This document shows, piece after piece, positions 38,854 to 47,366 of a DNA stretch of 64,000 nt. The notes beneath the pieces were generated by a model that was given only the letters and a program-made list of their open reading frames with translations, had not been told where the DNA came from and searched no databases. Source of the DNA: Tetrapisispora phaffii CBS 4417. Its lineage: Eukaryota > Ascomycota > Saccharomycetes > Saccharomycetales > Saccharomycetaceae. The stretch is taken from assembly GCF_000236905.1 (NCBI RefSeq), contig NC_016531.1, positions 1 through 64,000 on the forward strand, given 5' to 3'. Each line of letters begins with the position of its first letter. Positions within the stretch are counted from its first letter, which is position 1. The translations under genes and the position numbers were made by a program.

Positions 38854-39079
38854 CCTCCCATCCCCCGCCAACCATCACAACCTTAAAACTCACTTTGCAA
38901 CGCATCCGCGCTTCTTATATCTCGGGCCCGTCGTGCGACGTGACTGCAAATTTTTGCTGAAAAATGCGTCCACCGCGCTCGACGTTCCCACACCGCCCAC
39001 TTATAAAAACCACACTCCCTTGCCTCTGGCCCCAACTCAGCCCCCCACACGCCCCCAAACGCCCACACACGCATCCACA
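38854..39079. promoter_or_regulatory. Divergent promoter MDM31-EGD2
   Basis: A 226-bp intergenic region. A TATAAAAA at about 39003 and a long CA/CCA-rich, G-poor leader precede the EGD2 ATG. The leader style fits a highly expressed translation-related gene. Confidence 0.5.
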
Positions 39080-39571
39080 ATGTCCTTAGAAGCTAACAAC
39101 GTCACCATCTTGCAAAAGAACGAGCAAAAAGCCAGAGAAATCATCTCCAAGTTCCAATTGAAGAAAGTCCCAGCCATCAACAGGGTCACCTTCAGGAAGA
39201 AGAACAACCAGATCTACGCCATCGAAAACCCAGAGGTCTACAGAACCCAGGGCGGCAACTACGTCGTCTTCGGCGAGCCAAAGGTCGACAACTTCACCGA
39301 AAAGCTTGCTGCCGCCCAGCAATCCATGCAAGAGCAAACCGGCGACAAATCGCCAATGGACATTCAGAACGACATGAAATTGCAAGCCGAGGCCAATGCC
39401 AACGCTCCAGTCGAGGAAGACGACGACGCTCCAGTCGACGCCGGCGACTTGGCCGCCGACGATATCGAGCTGGTCGCTTCCCAAGCTAATGTCTCCAAAA
39501 ACAAAGCCATCAAGGCCTTGAAAGAACACAAGGGTGACATCGTCAATGCTATTATGTCGTTATCTAAATAG
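39080..39571 (+). CDS. EGD2: Nascent polypeptide-associated complex alpha subunit
   Basis: A 163-residue protein (S. cerevisiae: 174). Egd2 with Egd1/Btt1 binds ribosomes and emerging nascent chains. The NAC domain (about residues 15-75) includes NRVTFRKKNNQIYAIENPEV and GGNYVVFGEPKVDNF. The acidic linker (VEEDDDAPVDAGDL) leads to a C-terminal UBA domain ending KALKEHKGDIVNAIMSLSK, which matches the family end exactly. The ATG at 39080 sits in ccacaATGtcc. Codons are strongly biased to those of abundant yeast proteins (AAG, TTG, GCC, GTC), which explains part of the raised GC here. It is convergent with LNP1, 57 bp apart. Confidence 0.97.
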   Translation: MSLEANNVTILQKNEQKAREIISKFQLKKVPAINRVTFRKKNNQIYAIENPEVYRTQGGNYVVFGEPKVDNFTEKLAAAQQSMQEQTGDKSPMDIQNDMKLQAEANANAPVEEDDDAPVDAGDLAADDIELVASQANVSKNKAIKALKEHKGDIVNAIMSLSK

Positions 39572-39628
39572 GTATAGATAGTATGTAAATATGTACAGCC
39601 ACGGGCCAACCGTTCCAATACATGACAT

Positions 39629-40399
39629 TTATCCACTTCCGGTCGTCGTCGCAGGCTCTTCAATCACCTCGTCACAGTTGGCACACTTGTAGTGCAGTGG
39701 GCCTCCGGCTAACCGGTAACAACCAGTGAACTGCTGGCACTTCCCGCACTGGATCGCTGCGTACCGGTGGCCCAAGTCACTGTCTCCAGCAAGGGAGTTG
39801 ATGATCTTGTCGAACCACTTGTCTCGCTCCTTGGCGTCCTTCAACTTGTCGTTCTTCTCCAGCGCAATCAATTCCGTCTTCAGGTCGTCTAGTTCCTCGT
39901 ACTTGCCACGGATCTCGTCGTCTAGAAGCAACACAATGTCGTCGCTCTCATTGGCACCAGAAGAGAACCTTTTGATGATCGACGACGTCAGATTGAAATC
40001 AGTGTCTTTCTTGAACGCTTCCAGTCTGGCGGCATGCTGGCTGCGCAGCTCGTCGATTCTGACAATTCGGCGATGTCTCACATACTCATCAACTCTCCCC
40101 AGCCCCAGCTTCGCACACACTACACCAAGCATACACACCACCACGTTCAGCAGAACCGTCCTGTCATAAAGCGTATGTACACCACTATTTACCATCACGT
40201 ACGACACTCTCAACACACAAAACGCAACCCCGTAAAACGTCAACTGTCTTTGTAGATGTTTCACCCGGGCCTCGTTATCACTACTCTTAGCTTCCAACGC
40301 ATGGATTGACCCAGTTATCTCGGTCAGTTCCTTGGTATACCTGTCCACTAACGAAGTGTCTTCTCGTCTGCCGAAGACTCTCTTGAACAAACCGAGCAT
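39629..40399 (-). CDS. LNP1: ER three-way-junction protein Lnp1 (lunapark)
   Basis: A 256-residue protein (S. cerevisiae: 278). Lunapark stabilises three-way junctions of tubular ER and counteracts Sey1. Two hydrophobic segments lie at roughly residues 72-90 (FYGVAFCVLRVSYVMVNSG) and 100-118 (VLLNVVVCMLGVVCAKLGL), flanked by coiled-coil stretches. The block SSIIKRFSSGANESDD is conserved. A C-terminal zinc ribbon is complete: Cys218/Cys221 (CGKC) and Cys239/Cys242 (CANC). The frame extends three codons upstream from a TTG; the ATG at 40399 was used. Position equals YHR192W. Confidence 0.94.
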   Translation of the reverse strand: MLGLFKRVFGRREDTSLVDRYTKELTEITGSIHALEAKSSDNEARVKHLQRQLTFYGVAFCVLRVSYVMVNSGVHTLYDRTVLLNVVVCMLGVVCAKLGLGRVDEYVRHRRIVRIDELRSQHAARLEAFKKDTDFNLTSSIIKRFSSGANESDDIVLLLDDEIRGKYEELDDLKTELIALEKNDKLKDAKERDKWFDKIINSLAGDSDLGHRYAAIQCGKCQQFTGCYRLAGGPLHYKCANCDEVIEEPATTTGSG

Positions 40400-40767
40400 A
40401 TCTTGCAACTCGAGTTAAATGTAATCACTTTTTGTACCTATCGATAGCCCAGAACTCGTAGTAATACTGAGTTCCTTTGCATCGGTCCCTTCTCAACATT
40501 ATCAAACTCGAAATCGTTAAAACACCTTTCTATAAATCCAACTTCTATATTCTTATAGTCAATAATGCGATGTCGGATCAGTGTGTCAAAATTAAAATTC
40601 CATCACAAGTAAAATAAATTCGTGAAACTTTAAAAATGGCCAATCAATATATTCACAAGGTCATTGGAGCCATTGGAGCCATTGAAGTACAGCAGATTCG
40701 TGAAAAGACTGTTATAGCCTAGTTTCAGCTTTTCATTGAGTGTTGTTGGTGCAGATCGCTGAAAGAA

Positions 40768-41196
40768 ATGCCTTGCGTTCAGATATCTGCCACGCAGCTG
40801 AACCTGCTATTCAGCTCCCAAGAACCACATATTGGCGTGGTCACTGCCTTGGGAAACACAATGTTAGAAATACAAGGGGACCTCCAGGTTCCAACAGAGC
40901 CGCCACTGGATATAGAGAAGTACACAGACGAAAACGATGGCGACAAACGGTTTACTGTCCACGATGGTGAGCACATTGTCAGATTTGGGTTGTTATTACT
41001 TGATAACGAGAAGAAGAACGCTACTTTGTTTATTGGTAGGAAACAGAGACTGCTGGGTAAAGTAGTGAAATTGGAGACACCTCTGGGGTTGTTAAGGTTC
41101 AAAGACCACCAAGATGAAGACCAGCGTGCCGTGGAAATGCAAGACATCTTTTACTACAAGATCATCTTTAACAGCAGACCACTGCCGATAATGTAA
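40768..41196 (+). CDS. CTF8: Alternative RFC subunit Ctf8
   Basis: A 142-residue protein (S. cerevisiae: 133). Ctf8 with Dcc1 and Ctf18 forms the Ctf18-RFC clamp loader used in sister-chromatid cohesion and leading-strand replication. The central block HIVRFGLLLLDNEKKNATLF and the following GRKQRLLGKVVKLETPLGLL are typical of Ctf8, and the C-terminus ends in YKIIFNSRPLPIM, the segment that joins Ctf18 and Dcc1. The ATG at 40768 is the first in frame. It is divergent from LNP1 and convergent with MNS1, consistent with YHR191C followed by a chromosome X orthologue. Confidence 0.93.
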   Translation: MPCVQISATQLNLLFSSQEPHIGVVTALGNTMLEIQGDLQVPTEPPLDIEKYTDENDGDKRFTVHDGEHIVRFGLLLLDNEKKNATLFIGRKQRLLGKVVKLETPLGLLRFKDHQDEDQRAVEMQDIFYYKIIFNSRPLPIM

Positions 41197-41306
41197 TGAC
41201 TACTCTGTCCAGGAGCCAGAGTATATGAGGAATAGGTCATATTAGTATTTAGTTACTTTATTTATATTACATAGTTTTCCAAGGTTTATCCCTAATTAAT
41301 GCACAT

Positions 41307-43010
41307 TCACAATAACCAGCCTGTCTTTAGCTGCATTCTGCCAAGAGTCTCAGAATCCAGCACCGGGAATGGATGGGCTTCAGTATTGAATACCATTTTG
41401 TCCAACTCAACGTCATCCTCAAATAACAAGTACAGGTATTTCAAAGTCTCAGCAAGCCAGAAACTCTCCATGTTGTCTCTTTTCTTCGTTGGCATATCAA
41501 CGCAGTTGTCTAGAGATACGTACTTAGTCTTACCTGTCTTGGGGTCGACGTATTTAGAGTTCTCAATAAAACTGTCCAGAATCTTCCTGCCCATGTCACG
41601 GTATTTCTCATCTTTGGTCAAGTGGTATAAAAACATAATAGACTCCACTGTTTCCGGCCTCTGCAAATTGTGTTTATCTAAGGGTTTCACGAAATAGTCT
41701 CCAGATGGGGAACCCCACCATTTGGATCTCTGTGCTTCATTGTTTAAACCTTCAGAGTTATCGTTGAACATCACAATTTCTGGTGCTAAGCCTGATGGAA
41801 TCTGGTCATACAATTGGAAACATGAGTAAGTGAGTTCTTCCGCGATTTTGAAATCATCTGCTCTCTTAGCATCCCAGAAACTGCTTTTACGAGCTTCATC
41901 AAATTGGAGACCGTTGGTTGCACCCATAGCTAACAATCCTCCCATGAAGCAGACCAAATGGTCCAGCTTAGGGATTAAAGCTTTATTTGGACCAAAAGGC
42001 CTTTCGCCTATATATGTAAGACCATGTGGGTGTGATTTCGCCAAAAGTTTTTTCTTCATACCATCCATTGAAATTCTATAAAGATCGTAGTATAATTCTT
42101 CGCTGGTCATAAGATACTGCTTCAACAAATACTCGTAGAAGGAGTCTCCACGGGAGCCCATTCTGATATTTTGGCCATGGAACATACCTGTATCAGGGTG
42201 TGTGTATATTGGGACTAGGCCGCTGTAGTACTCGTCTGTAAGATTATTCTTCTTGTACATTGTTGGATACACGTTCTCCGCTAACAACCAGTATGAGTTG
42301 TTACCTGTCAAGAAGGACAGATATTTGAACTCAAGTTGTAGTGTGGTAAACTCCGCAGTAGAAGATGCACCGTCGTCAACATGATTCTTAACTGTTTGTC
42401 CAGTCTTCAGGTTTACACTAGAATATGGGATACCTGTCTCGGAATTTACAAAGGCCATTGCTAGTCTGTCACCTAAATCAACAGCCTTCTGCAGATACAC
42501 TTCTGGATTTCCCACATCCAGTTGCATGGAAAGATGGTGTGCAGCTAACAATCCTCCCAACATCCTAATTGTAGTCTCAAAGACGCTCACTTCGGAATCA
42601 ATGTCGTAGGATAACTCTTGCTCTATCCATTGCTCCGCTTGAATGATGGCCCGAGCAAACTTTTCCTTGTGCTCGGTAGTCTGATTATACATTAGCATTA
42701 GAGTGTCAACTGTATCCACTATGATCCATCCCAGAGGCTCCTTAGACCGTGCCATATTCTGGCCACGTTCAGATATCGGCCCATAAACGTCGTAACCCCA
42801 GCCATGTTCGACGTAGTCGTCCCATGAGGCCAGGAATACTTGCTCAATAGCTTGACGAGTTGTTACAGAACTTTTATGACGGTTACGGAAGGCTCGAGAG
42901 CCTTGCATTCCTGTTCTGGCTTGCTCGAACACCTTTGCCAGATCCTCTTTGGTAACCCAATAGCTCACTGCAAGTGCAATTGCAACAATAAAAACAGCTG
43001 GCTTAAACAT
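41307..43010 (-). CDS. MNS1: ER alpha-1,2-mannosidase I (GH47)
   Basis: A 567-residue protein (S. cerevisiae: 549). Mns1 removes one mannose from Man9GlcNAc2 N-glycans in the ER, timing glycoprotein degradation. It starts MFKPAVFIVAIALAVSYWVT, a type II signal anchor. GH47 blocks are clear: WDDYVEHGWGYDVYGPIS, RMGSRGDSFYEYLLKQYL, RPETVESIMFLYHLT and KYVSLDNCVDMPTKKRDNME. The frame stays open to 43082, adding 24 residues upstream of the anchor, but the ATG at 43010 places the anchor at the N-terminus as in the family and was chosen. It shares a 484-bp divergent promoter with STR2. Confidence 0.96.
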   Translation of the reverse strand: MFKPAVFIVAIALAVSYWVTKEDLAKVFEQARTGMQGSRAFRNRHKSSVTTRQAIEQVFLASWDDYVEHGWGYDVYGPISERGQNMARSKEPLGWIIVDTVDTLMLMYNQTTEHKEKFARAIIQAEQWIEQELSYDIDSEVSVFETTIRMLGGLLAAHHLSMQLDVGNPEVYLQKAVDLGDRLAMAFVNSETGIPYSSVNLKTGQTVKNHVDDGASSTAEFTTLQLEFKYLSFLTGNNSYWLLAENVYPTMYKKNNLTDEYYSGLVPIYTHPDTGMFHGQNIRMGSRGDSFYEYLLKQYLMTSEELYYDLYRISMDGMKKKLLAKSHPHGLTYIGERPFGPNKALIPKLDHLVCFMGGLLAMGATNGLQFDEARKSSFWDAKRADDFKIAEELTYSCFQLYDQIPSGLAPEIVMFNDNSEGLNNEAQRSKWWGSPSGDYFVKPLDKHNLQRPETVESIMFLYHLTKDEKYRDMGRKILDSFIENSKYVDPKTGKTKYVSLDNCVDMPTKKRDNMESFWLAETLKYLYLLFEDDVELDKMVFNTEAHPFPVLDSETLGRMQLKTGWLL

Positions 43011-43064
43011 TTTTACAGTAAGCAATTCGTTAATCTCCTGTTTATGAGGCTTCACATAGCCATT

Positions 43065-43071
43065 TGAGTCA
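43065..43071. promoter_or_regulatory. Gcn4 site between MNS1 and STR2
   Basis: A perfect TGAGTCA lies 55 bp upstream of the MNS1 ATG and about 425 bp upstream of the STR2 ATG. Gcn4 binds TGASTCA at amino acid biosynthetic genes, so STR2 is the more likely target. Confidence 0.45.
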
Positions 43072-43494
43072 GATTGCCACAATCTCCGTCTTTATATAGC
43101 TTCCAGAGTGACAATCAGTTGCGATCGAGGTTGACCATCAAGCTCGCAAGGGATAAGATTTGACCTCAATTGACCCTCGGAGGAGTTTCTGAGCATAAAC
43201 AACTCTGTAAGCTTGATGAGAAGCAATTATATATCACGTCTGGCATACTGCTGCTTGTTTGAGACCATTAAAGAGTGGCTAATGGCTACAAAGTGTTACT
43301 TTACGCTTAAAATACCATGTCGTGCAGAATGATGTTTTACTTGAGGCATCGCCGGTGTCGACCTCGAAGGTTGATACAGACCAGTTCGTCAATTATATAA
43401 AGAAGGGAAGTTATAAAAGTTTGTAACATGAAGTTGTAGCAACGTTGTGAAGGAGTGCTTGAGAGTGGTCAGAGGCTGTGTGAATGAATCTGAC

Positions 43495-45648
43495 ATGGCA
43501 ATAGCGAACAAAGTAGGTGAATCTGTTTCTGGAGACGGACACACGATATCAATCTGTCTGCCCACTTGGGCCACGAATGTTGGATATAAGGAAAATGATC
43601 CTGTAGTGCTGAATGCCATGAGCTGTGGGTATCCACGGTTGTTTATCCACCGGTCAATCCAGAGACTGTGTGATATTCTGACAAATAAGTATGCCAAAGA
43701 GAATGAATCTTGTCTGTGCTTTCCGTCGTATAAAGTAGCTAAGAGGTGTCGAGAGTTTATCAGGGTTGTGTCTTCCAGGAGACAGTTACCGATTCCGAAG
43801 GTAAGGATCCTGCAACTGGCGACTTCCAGACCAGTGACGCTGGAAGAAGCTCGTTGGAAGAAAGAATGCCGGATCGCGGTTGTGTTTGTGGACAAAGCCT
43901 ACTACACAATGGTCAGAAATTACTGGCAGTATACAGGCGAGATTATCTCCAGTAGGCTGGCGGAATATGTGCTCCATGAGCTCTTTATTGTAGAGAAGTC
44001 CAGTCGTGGTTCCCACTTGTCAAGACCTAGCACGATGGCGGCTAGTTACGAAAATGAGGAGGAGTTTGTGGAAAGCAGATATGGCAGGAAACTCAACTTT
44101 TCCCTTGGAGATAAGGCCCAACAATATATCAAAAAAAGAATTGCAACTAAATCTGTCGACGTTTTGGATGATATGGACGACGGTGGCAGTTATCACTTTG
44201 TCGCTAATGCAGGCAGGTTTGGTACAGCCATTGAGGCTCTGAATACGGATGCCGAAGCTACAGAAAATGAAGAAACACCACCTGCCGATAACAGTGTGCC
44301 GTTGCTAGAGCAGATAAATAATGATCGGGTAGATACTGATAACTTAGTCGACTTACAATCAGGGACCGAGTTGATATCAGCAATACCGGCTGAGCCAATC
44401 GTCTTGGAGGCTTCTGACACTGAATCTAACACCGCCAATGGGCTTGTTTTTATTGCAAATGATTTAGGAAACGATAACAGATCGTCGCTTAAAATCGACT
44501 ATGAAAAGGATGTGTACTTGTTTCCAAGTGGGATGGCAGCCCTATTTACTGCACATAGGTTACTACTGAACTTGGATGCAAGGAGGGTAAATAGATCTAA
44601 ATCAAATTCAAATGTCAATGCGCTGGGAAATAATTCATCAAATGGGAGCACCACTTCTCTGGATAGCCATCTGCAGAACAGTAACGACATAGTTGGTTAC
44701 GGTTACCCATATAAGAAGTCAGTCGTTTTTGGTTTTTCTAATAGCGATACTGTGAGTCTTCTTAATGAATTCAATCATACCCATTATTTTGGCAAAGGTG
44801 ATGCTGAATCCATGAAAGAGTTAGAGCAAACTTTGCACTCTGGTGAACAAATATTGGCTGTGTTCATAGAGATACCTTCGAATCCTTTACTAAAGGTTGC
44901 AGATTTGAAGTATTTGAGGAATTTGGCCAATATATACGGATTTTACATTGTTATTGACGAAACTTTAGGTGGATTTGTCAATATTGATGTCCTACCGTTT
45001 GCAGACATAGTCTGCAGTTCATTATCGCAGAGTTTTGGAGGCGATTCAAATGTAATGGCTGGATCCATGGTATTGAATCCACAAGAAAAACTCTACCAAT
45101 TTGCACAACTGTTTCTTAACCAACTTGGGGAATATGAAAACTACGTTTGGTGTGAAGACGCTATTATCTTGGAAAGAAACTCTCGTGATTTCATACCTCG
45201 ATCGATCACTATAAACCACAATTCAGAGTATTTGATTAACGAGGTTCTGTTGCCCAATGAAGGACCAGATAAGATTTTCAAGAAGATATACTATCCTAGT
45301 CTAACCTCAGATGAGACAAAAGAAAATTATGACAAACTGAGATGTAAAAAGATCCCAAATTTTGAGAAAGAAGAAGGCGGCTATGGAGGGATCATTTCGT
45401 TAACCTTTCACAACCTTGACACATCCAAACGCTTTTTCGACGAAATAAACATAACCAAAGGTCCATCTCTGAGCACTAACCACACATTAGCATGCCCATA
45501 CACAATCTTATCATATTTTGATAACTTGGCTCAAGTTGAAAAGTTTGGTGTGGAAGAGAATCTGATAAGAATCAAAATAGGCTGCGAGAGCAAAGAAGAC
45601 CTAGCAAAAGTGTTCCTTCACGCAATTGAAAAGGCTCAGAGTTTGTAA
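43495..45648 (+). CDS. STR2: Cystathionine gamma-synthase Str2, with an altered PLP-lysine site
   Basis: A 717-residue protein (S. cerevisiae: 639). Str2 makes cystathionine from cysteine and O-acetylhomoserine in transsulfuration. The N-terminal Str2-specific region (ICLPTWATNVGY, GYPRLFIHRSIQRLCDIL, CLCFPSYKVAKRCREF) is well conserved, and a poorly conserved acidic linker of about 200 residues follows. The PLP-fold part shows FPSGMAALFTAHRLLLNL and FYIVIDETLGGFVNID. At the segment that normally holds the Schiff-base lysine (S-x-T-K-x-x-x-G), this protein reads SSLSQSFGGDSNVMAGS, with glutamine (CAG at 45028-45030, residue 512) at the lysine place. The frame opens at a GTG at 43447; the ATG at 43495 was used. 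It occupies the YJR130C slot. Confidence 0.92.
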   Translation: MAIANKVGESVSGDGHTISICLPTWATNVGYKENDPVVLNAMSCGYPRLFIHRSIQRLCDILTNKYAKENESCLCFPSYKVAKRCREFIRVVSSRRQLPIPKVRILQLATSRPVTLEEARWKKECRIAVVFVDKAYYTMVRNYWQYTGEIISSRLAEYVLHELFIVEKSSRGSHLSRPSTMAASYENEEEFVESRYGRKLNFSLGDKAQQYIKKRIATKSVDVLDDMDDGGSYHFVANAGRFGTAIEALNTDAEATENEETPPADNSVPLLEQINNDRVDTDNLVDLQSGTELISAIPAEPIVLEASDTESNTANGLVFIANDLGNDNRSSLKIDYEKDVYLFPSGMAALFTAHRLLLNLDARRVNRSKSNSNVNALGNNSSNGSTTSLDSHLQNSNDIVGYGYPYKKSVVFGFSNSDTVSLLNEFNHTHYFGKGDAESMKELEQTLHSGEQILAVFIEIPSNPLLKVADLKYLRNLANIYGFYIVIDETLGGFVNIDVLPFADIVCSSLSQSFGGDSNVMAGSMVLNPQEKLYQFAQLFLNQLGEYENYVWCEDAIILERNSRDFIPRSITINHNSEYLINEVLLPNEGPDKIFKKIYYPSLTSDETKENYDKLRCKKIPNFEKEEGGYGGIISLTFHNLDTSKRFFDEINITKGPSLSTNHTLACPYTILSYFDNLAQVEKFGVEENLIRIKIGCESKEDLAKVFLHAIEKAQSL

Positions 45649-45791
45649 ATAATGTATATAAATAGATATAGTAAAATATAGAACATTCAATATAATACCA
45701 TTTCTTAAAATCATGTACTTTTACAACTATGAGATCTATCTATCTTTCAGTTGCTGCTGCTTAAACGTTAAGAGATTTCTATTTGCGATGC

Positions 45792-45813
45792 GATGAGCTT
45801 GAAAATATTTTCA
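45792..45813. promoter_or_regulatory. PAC and RRPE upstream of EFM3
   Basis: GATGAG at 45792-45797 (in GCGATGAG) is followed by the RRPE-like palindrome TGAAAATATTTTCA at 45800-45813, about 100-120 bp before the EFM3 ATG. Confidence 0.7.
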
Positions 45814-45909
45814 ATATTTAAGAGAAGGTCATGAATATTAGATGATATTGAGATAGTTAGAAAGTTTCTCAACCTACATAGAAGTTGGTACGTAGTGTGA
45901 GGCCTTGTG

Positions 45910-46935
45910 ATGGACTCTGAGTTAGCTTTTTATGACAGGCTTTACCAGCGTTTCCCAGTGAATCAATTGGCCGGCTACTTGAAAGAGACCATTTCAAGAA
46001 AAGAGTTGATTTCTTTACATATTTCTAAGTTTATTGAGGTATTGTGCGATATTGAAGGTACAAACAATTTTTACACCAAAAACGTTATCAAGGTACTAAT
46101 AGATAATATAGGTTTATTTAACGAGACAGTGGAGCCACAGGATAATACTCTACAGATCATCGCCAATAATGATATTTATTTATCGGATTGGCTATATGAA
46201 AAATACATTGAACTTCTAGATATCCAGCAACCTACACCTACCACAAAGGATGTGATACAGTACAGGATCAACAACCAAATCAAAATCAAGATTGAGGAGT
46301 CTCCATACCTTATCAGTGCTGCAGGAACCACAGGTTTTCGAACTTGGGAGGCAGCGGTGTACTTGACGAAATATCTTATCGATCTGGGATTTCCCCCAGA
46401 AACTGTGATGGAAAATACTCTCGAGCTAGGTTCAGGAACAGGAATGGTAAGCATTGGACTAGTCAAGAAATATAAAGATCAAATCACAACTCTGTACATC
46501 ACCGATGGAGATTCACAATTGCTGGAAGGCCAATTATCCCGAAATGTGATGCTAAATGGAATAGATTCATCGGACTCTGTAAAGCTACAAAAACTTCGGT
46601 GGAATGAGGACCATATCCCAGACAATCTCGATCTTATAGTAGCAGCTGATGTCACTTACGACTCTAGCGTTATACCGAGCCTGTGCCACTGCATACTTGA
46701 CTGCTTTAAGTCATCAAATAAATGTAGTACCGTCTGTTACCTTGCGGCAACACGTAGAAATCAAGAAACAATTGCAGTGTTTGAGCAACATTGCTCGGAC
46801 CTAGGTCTGACTGTTAAGCTGGCAGCGTGCACAGATAGCGACGTCAACTCTTGCAAGATAGTGGAGGACATTCTATTCAAACCACTGATCGCACCGATCA
46901 ATATTTATAAAATCACATACAGTGCAAACATTTAG
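45910..46935 (+). CDS. EFM3: eEF2 lysine methyltransferase Efm3
   Basis: A 341-residue protein (S. cerevisiae Efm3: 339). Efm3 is a seven-beta-strand methyltransferase that methylates elongation factor 2. The S-adenosylmethionine loop is ELGSGTG at residues 172-178, preceded by FRTWEAAVYLTKYL, a block typical of the METTL21/FAM86 family. The catalytic region LDLIVAADVTYDSSVIPSLC follows. The ATG at 45910 is preceded in frame by a GTG, which was not used. PAC and RRPE sites upstream fit co-regulation with the translation apparatus. Position equals YJR129C, following STR2. Confidence 0.92.
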   Translation: MDSELAFYDRLYQRFPVNQLAGYLKETISRKELISLHISKFIEVLCDIEGTNNFYTKNVIKVLIDNIGLFNETVEPQDNTLQIIANNDIYLSDWLYEKYIELLDIQQPTPTTKDVIQYRINNQIKIKIEESPYLISAAGTTGFRTWEAAVYLTKYLIDLGFPPETVMENTLELGSGTGMVSIGLVKKYKDQITTLYITDGDSQLLEGQLSRNVMLNGIDSSDSVKLQKLRWNEDHIPDNLDLIVAADVTYDSSVIPSLCHCILDCFKSSNKCSTVCYLAATRRNQETIAVFEQHCSDLGLTVKLAACTDSDVNSCKIVEDILFKPLIAPINIYKITYSANI

Positions 46936-46974
46936 AATACTATAATAAATAAATACATAAAATTAATATAGGCA

Positions 46975-47144
46975 CTCTCTGACACTCGAGTCTCATGTGG
47001 CCAGGAATCCTGACCCAGACTCCACTCGAGTTCTTAATGAGTAACAATTTATTCTCTCCTTAAAAACCGCTTATCACGTTGAACTGAGTGGGAATTGGCT
47101 CAGTCCTCGTACTGTCTATAGCGGTGGATAACTTTTGGACAAAG
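46975..47144 (+). ncRNA. Candidate H/ACA snoRNA (possible snR3 orthologue)
   Basis: This intergenic stretch can fold as two hairpins. The first uses ACTCGAGT at about 46986 and again near 47024. The second uses ACCGCT/AGCGGT as the lower stem and ACTGAG/CTCAGT as the apical stem, with unpaired pockets between, the usual pseudouridylation-pocket layout. An ACA (47139-47141) follows a possible outer AAAA/TTTTGG pairing, three bases before the proposed end. A clean H box (ANANNA) between the hairpins is not found. I recall snR3 lying next to YJR129C in S. cerevisiae, which would agree with this position, but I cannot check it. The sequence is not recognised directly. Confidence 0.35.
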
Positions 47145-47366
47145 TGGTTCTTTTAAAAACAACCAAAAAGAAAAATAAATATCGAAGACGTAATTTAAAG
47201 TGGCTAATAATTAAACCAAACTTCTTCCAAACATAGTTCCCTTTTATACTAAAAATTTTTCGGACGAACAAAGAAATGTTGTACCAAGCCTTGATAGCGG
47301 TTACCCGTTGTGCGTGACAGCCTGTCGCAACACAGTTGTTAGGGCATGTTTAGGTGACAGCAACTA

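Larger units (their letters stand above)
36240..39570. other. Extreme G+C-rich island
   Basis: NVJ1, MDM31, their intergenic DNA and, more mildly, EGD2 are far richer in G+C than the rest of the window. For example, only 6 of 60 bases at 37681-37740 are A or T, whereas 46 of 60 are A or T at 19021-19080 in ECM17. The shift affects third codon positions, amino acid content (Ala, Gly, Pro, Arg) and non-coding bases. It fades across the NMD5 5' end on one side and LNP1 on the other. Confidence 0.95.

Noticed and set aside
36931..38886. 651-codon open frame on the plus strand and a 497-codon frame at 37412-38905 on the minus strand
   Set aside because: Both are shadows of MDM31 in the GC-rich island, where stop codons are rare. 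Their translations are Arg/Ala/Gly/Val-rich without any domain.
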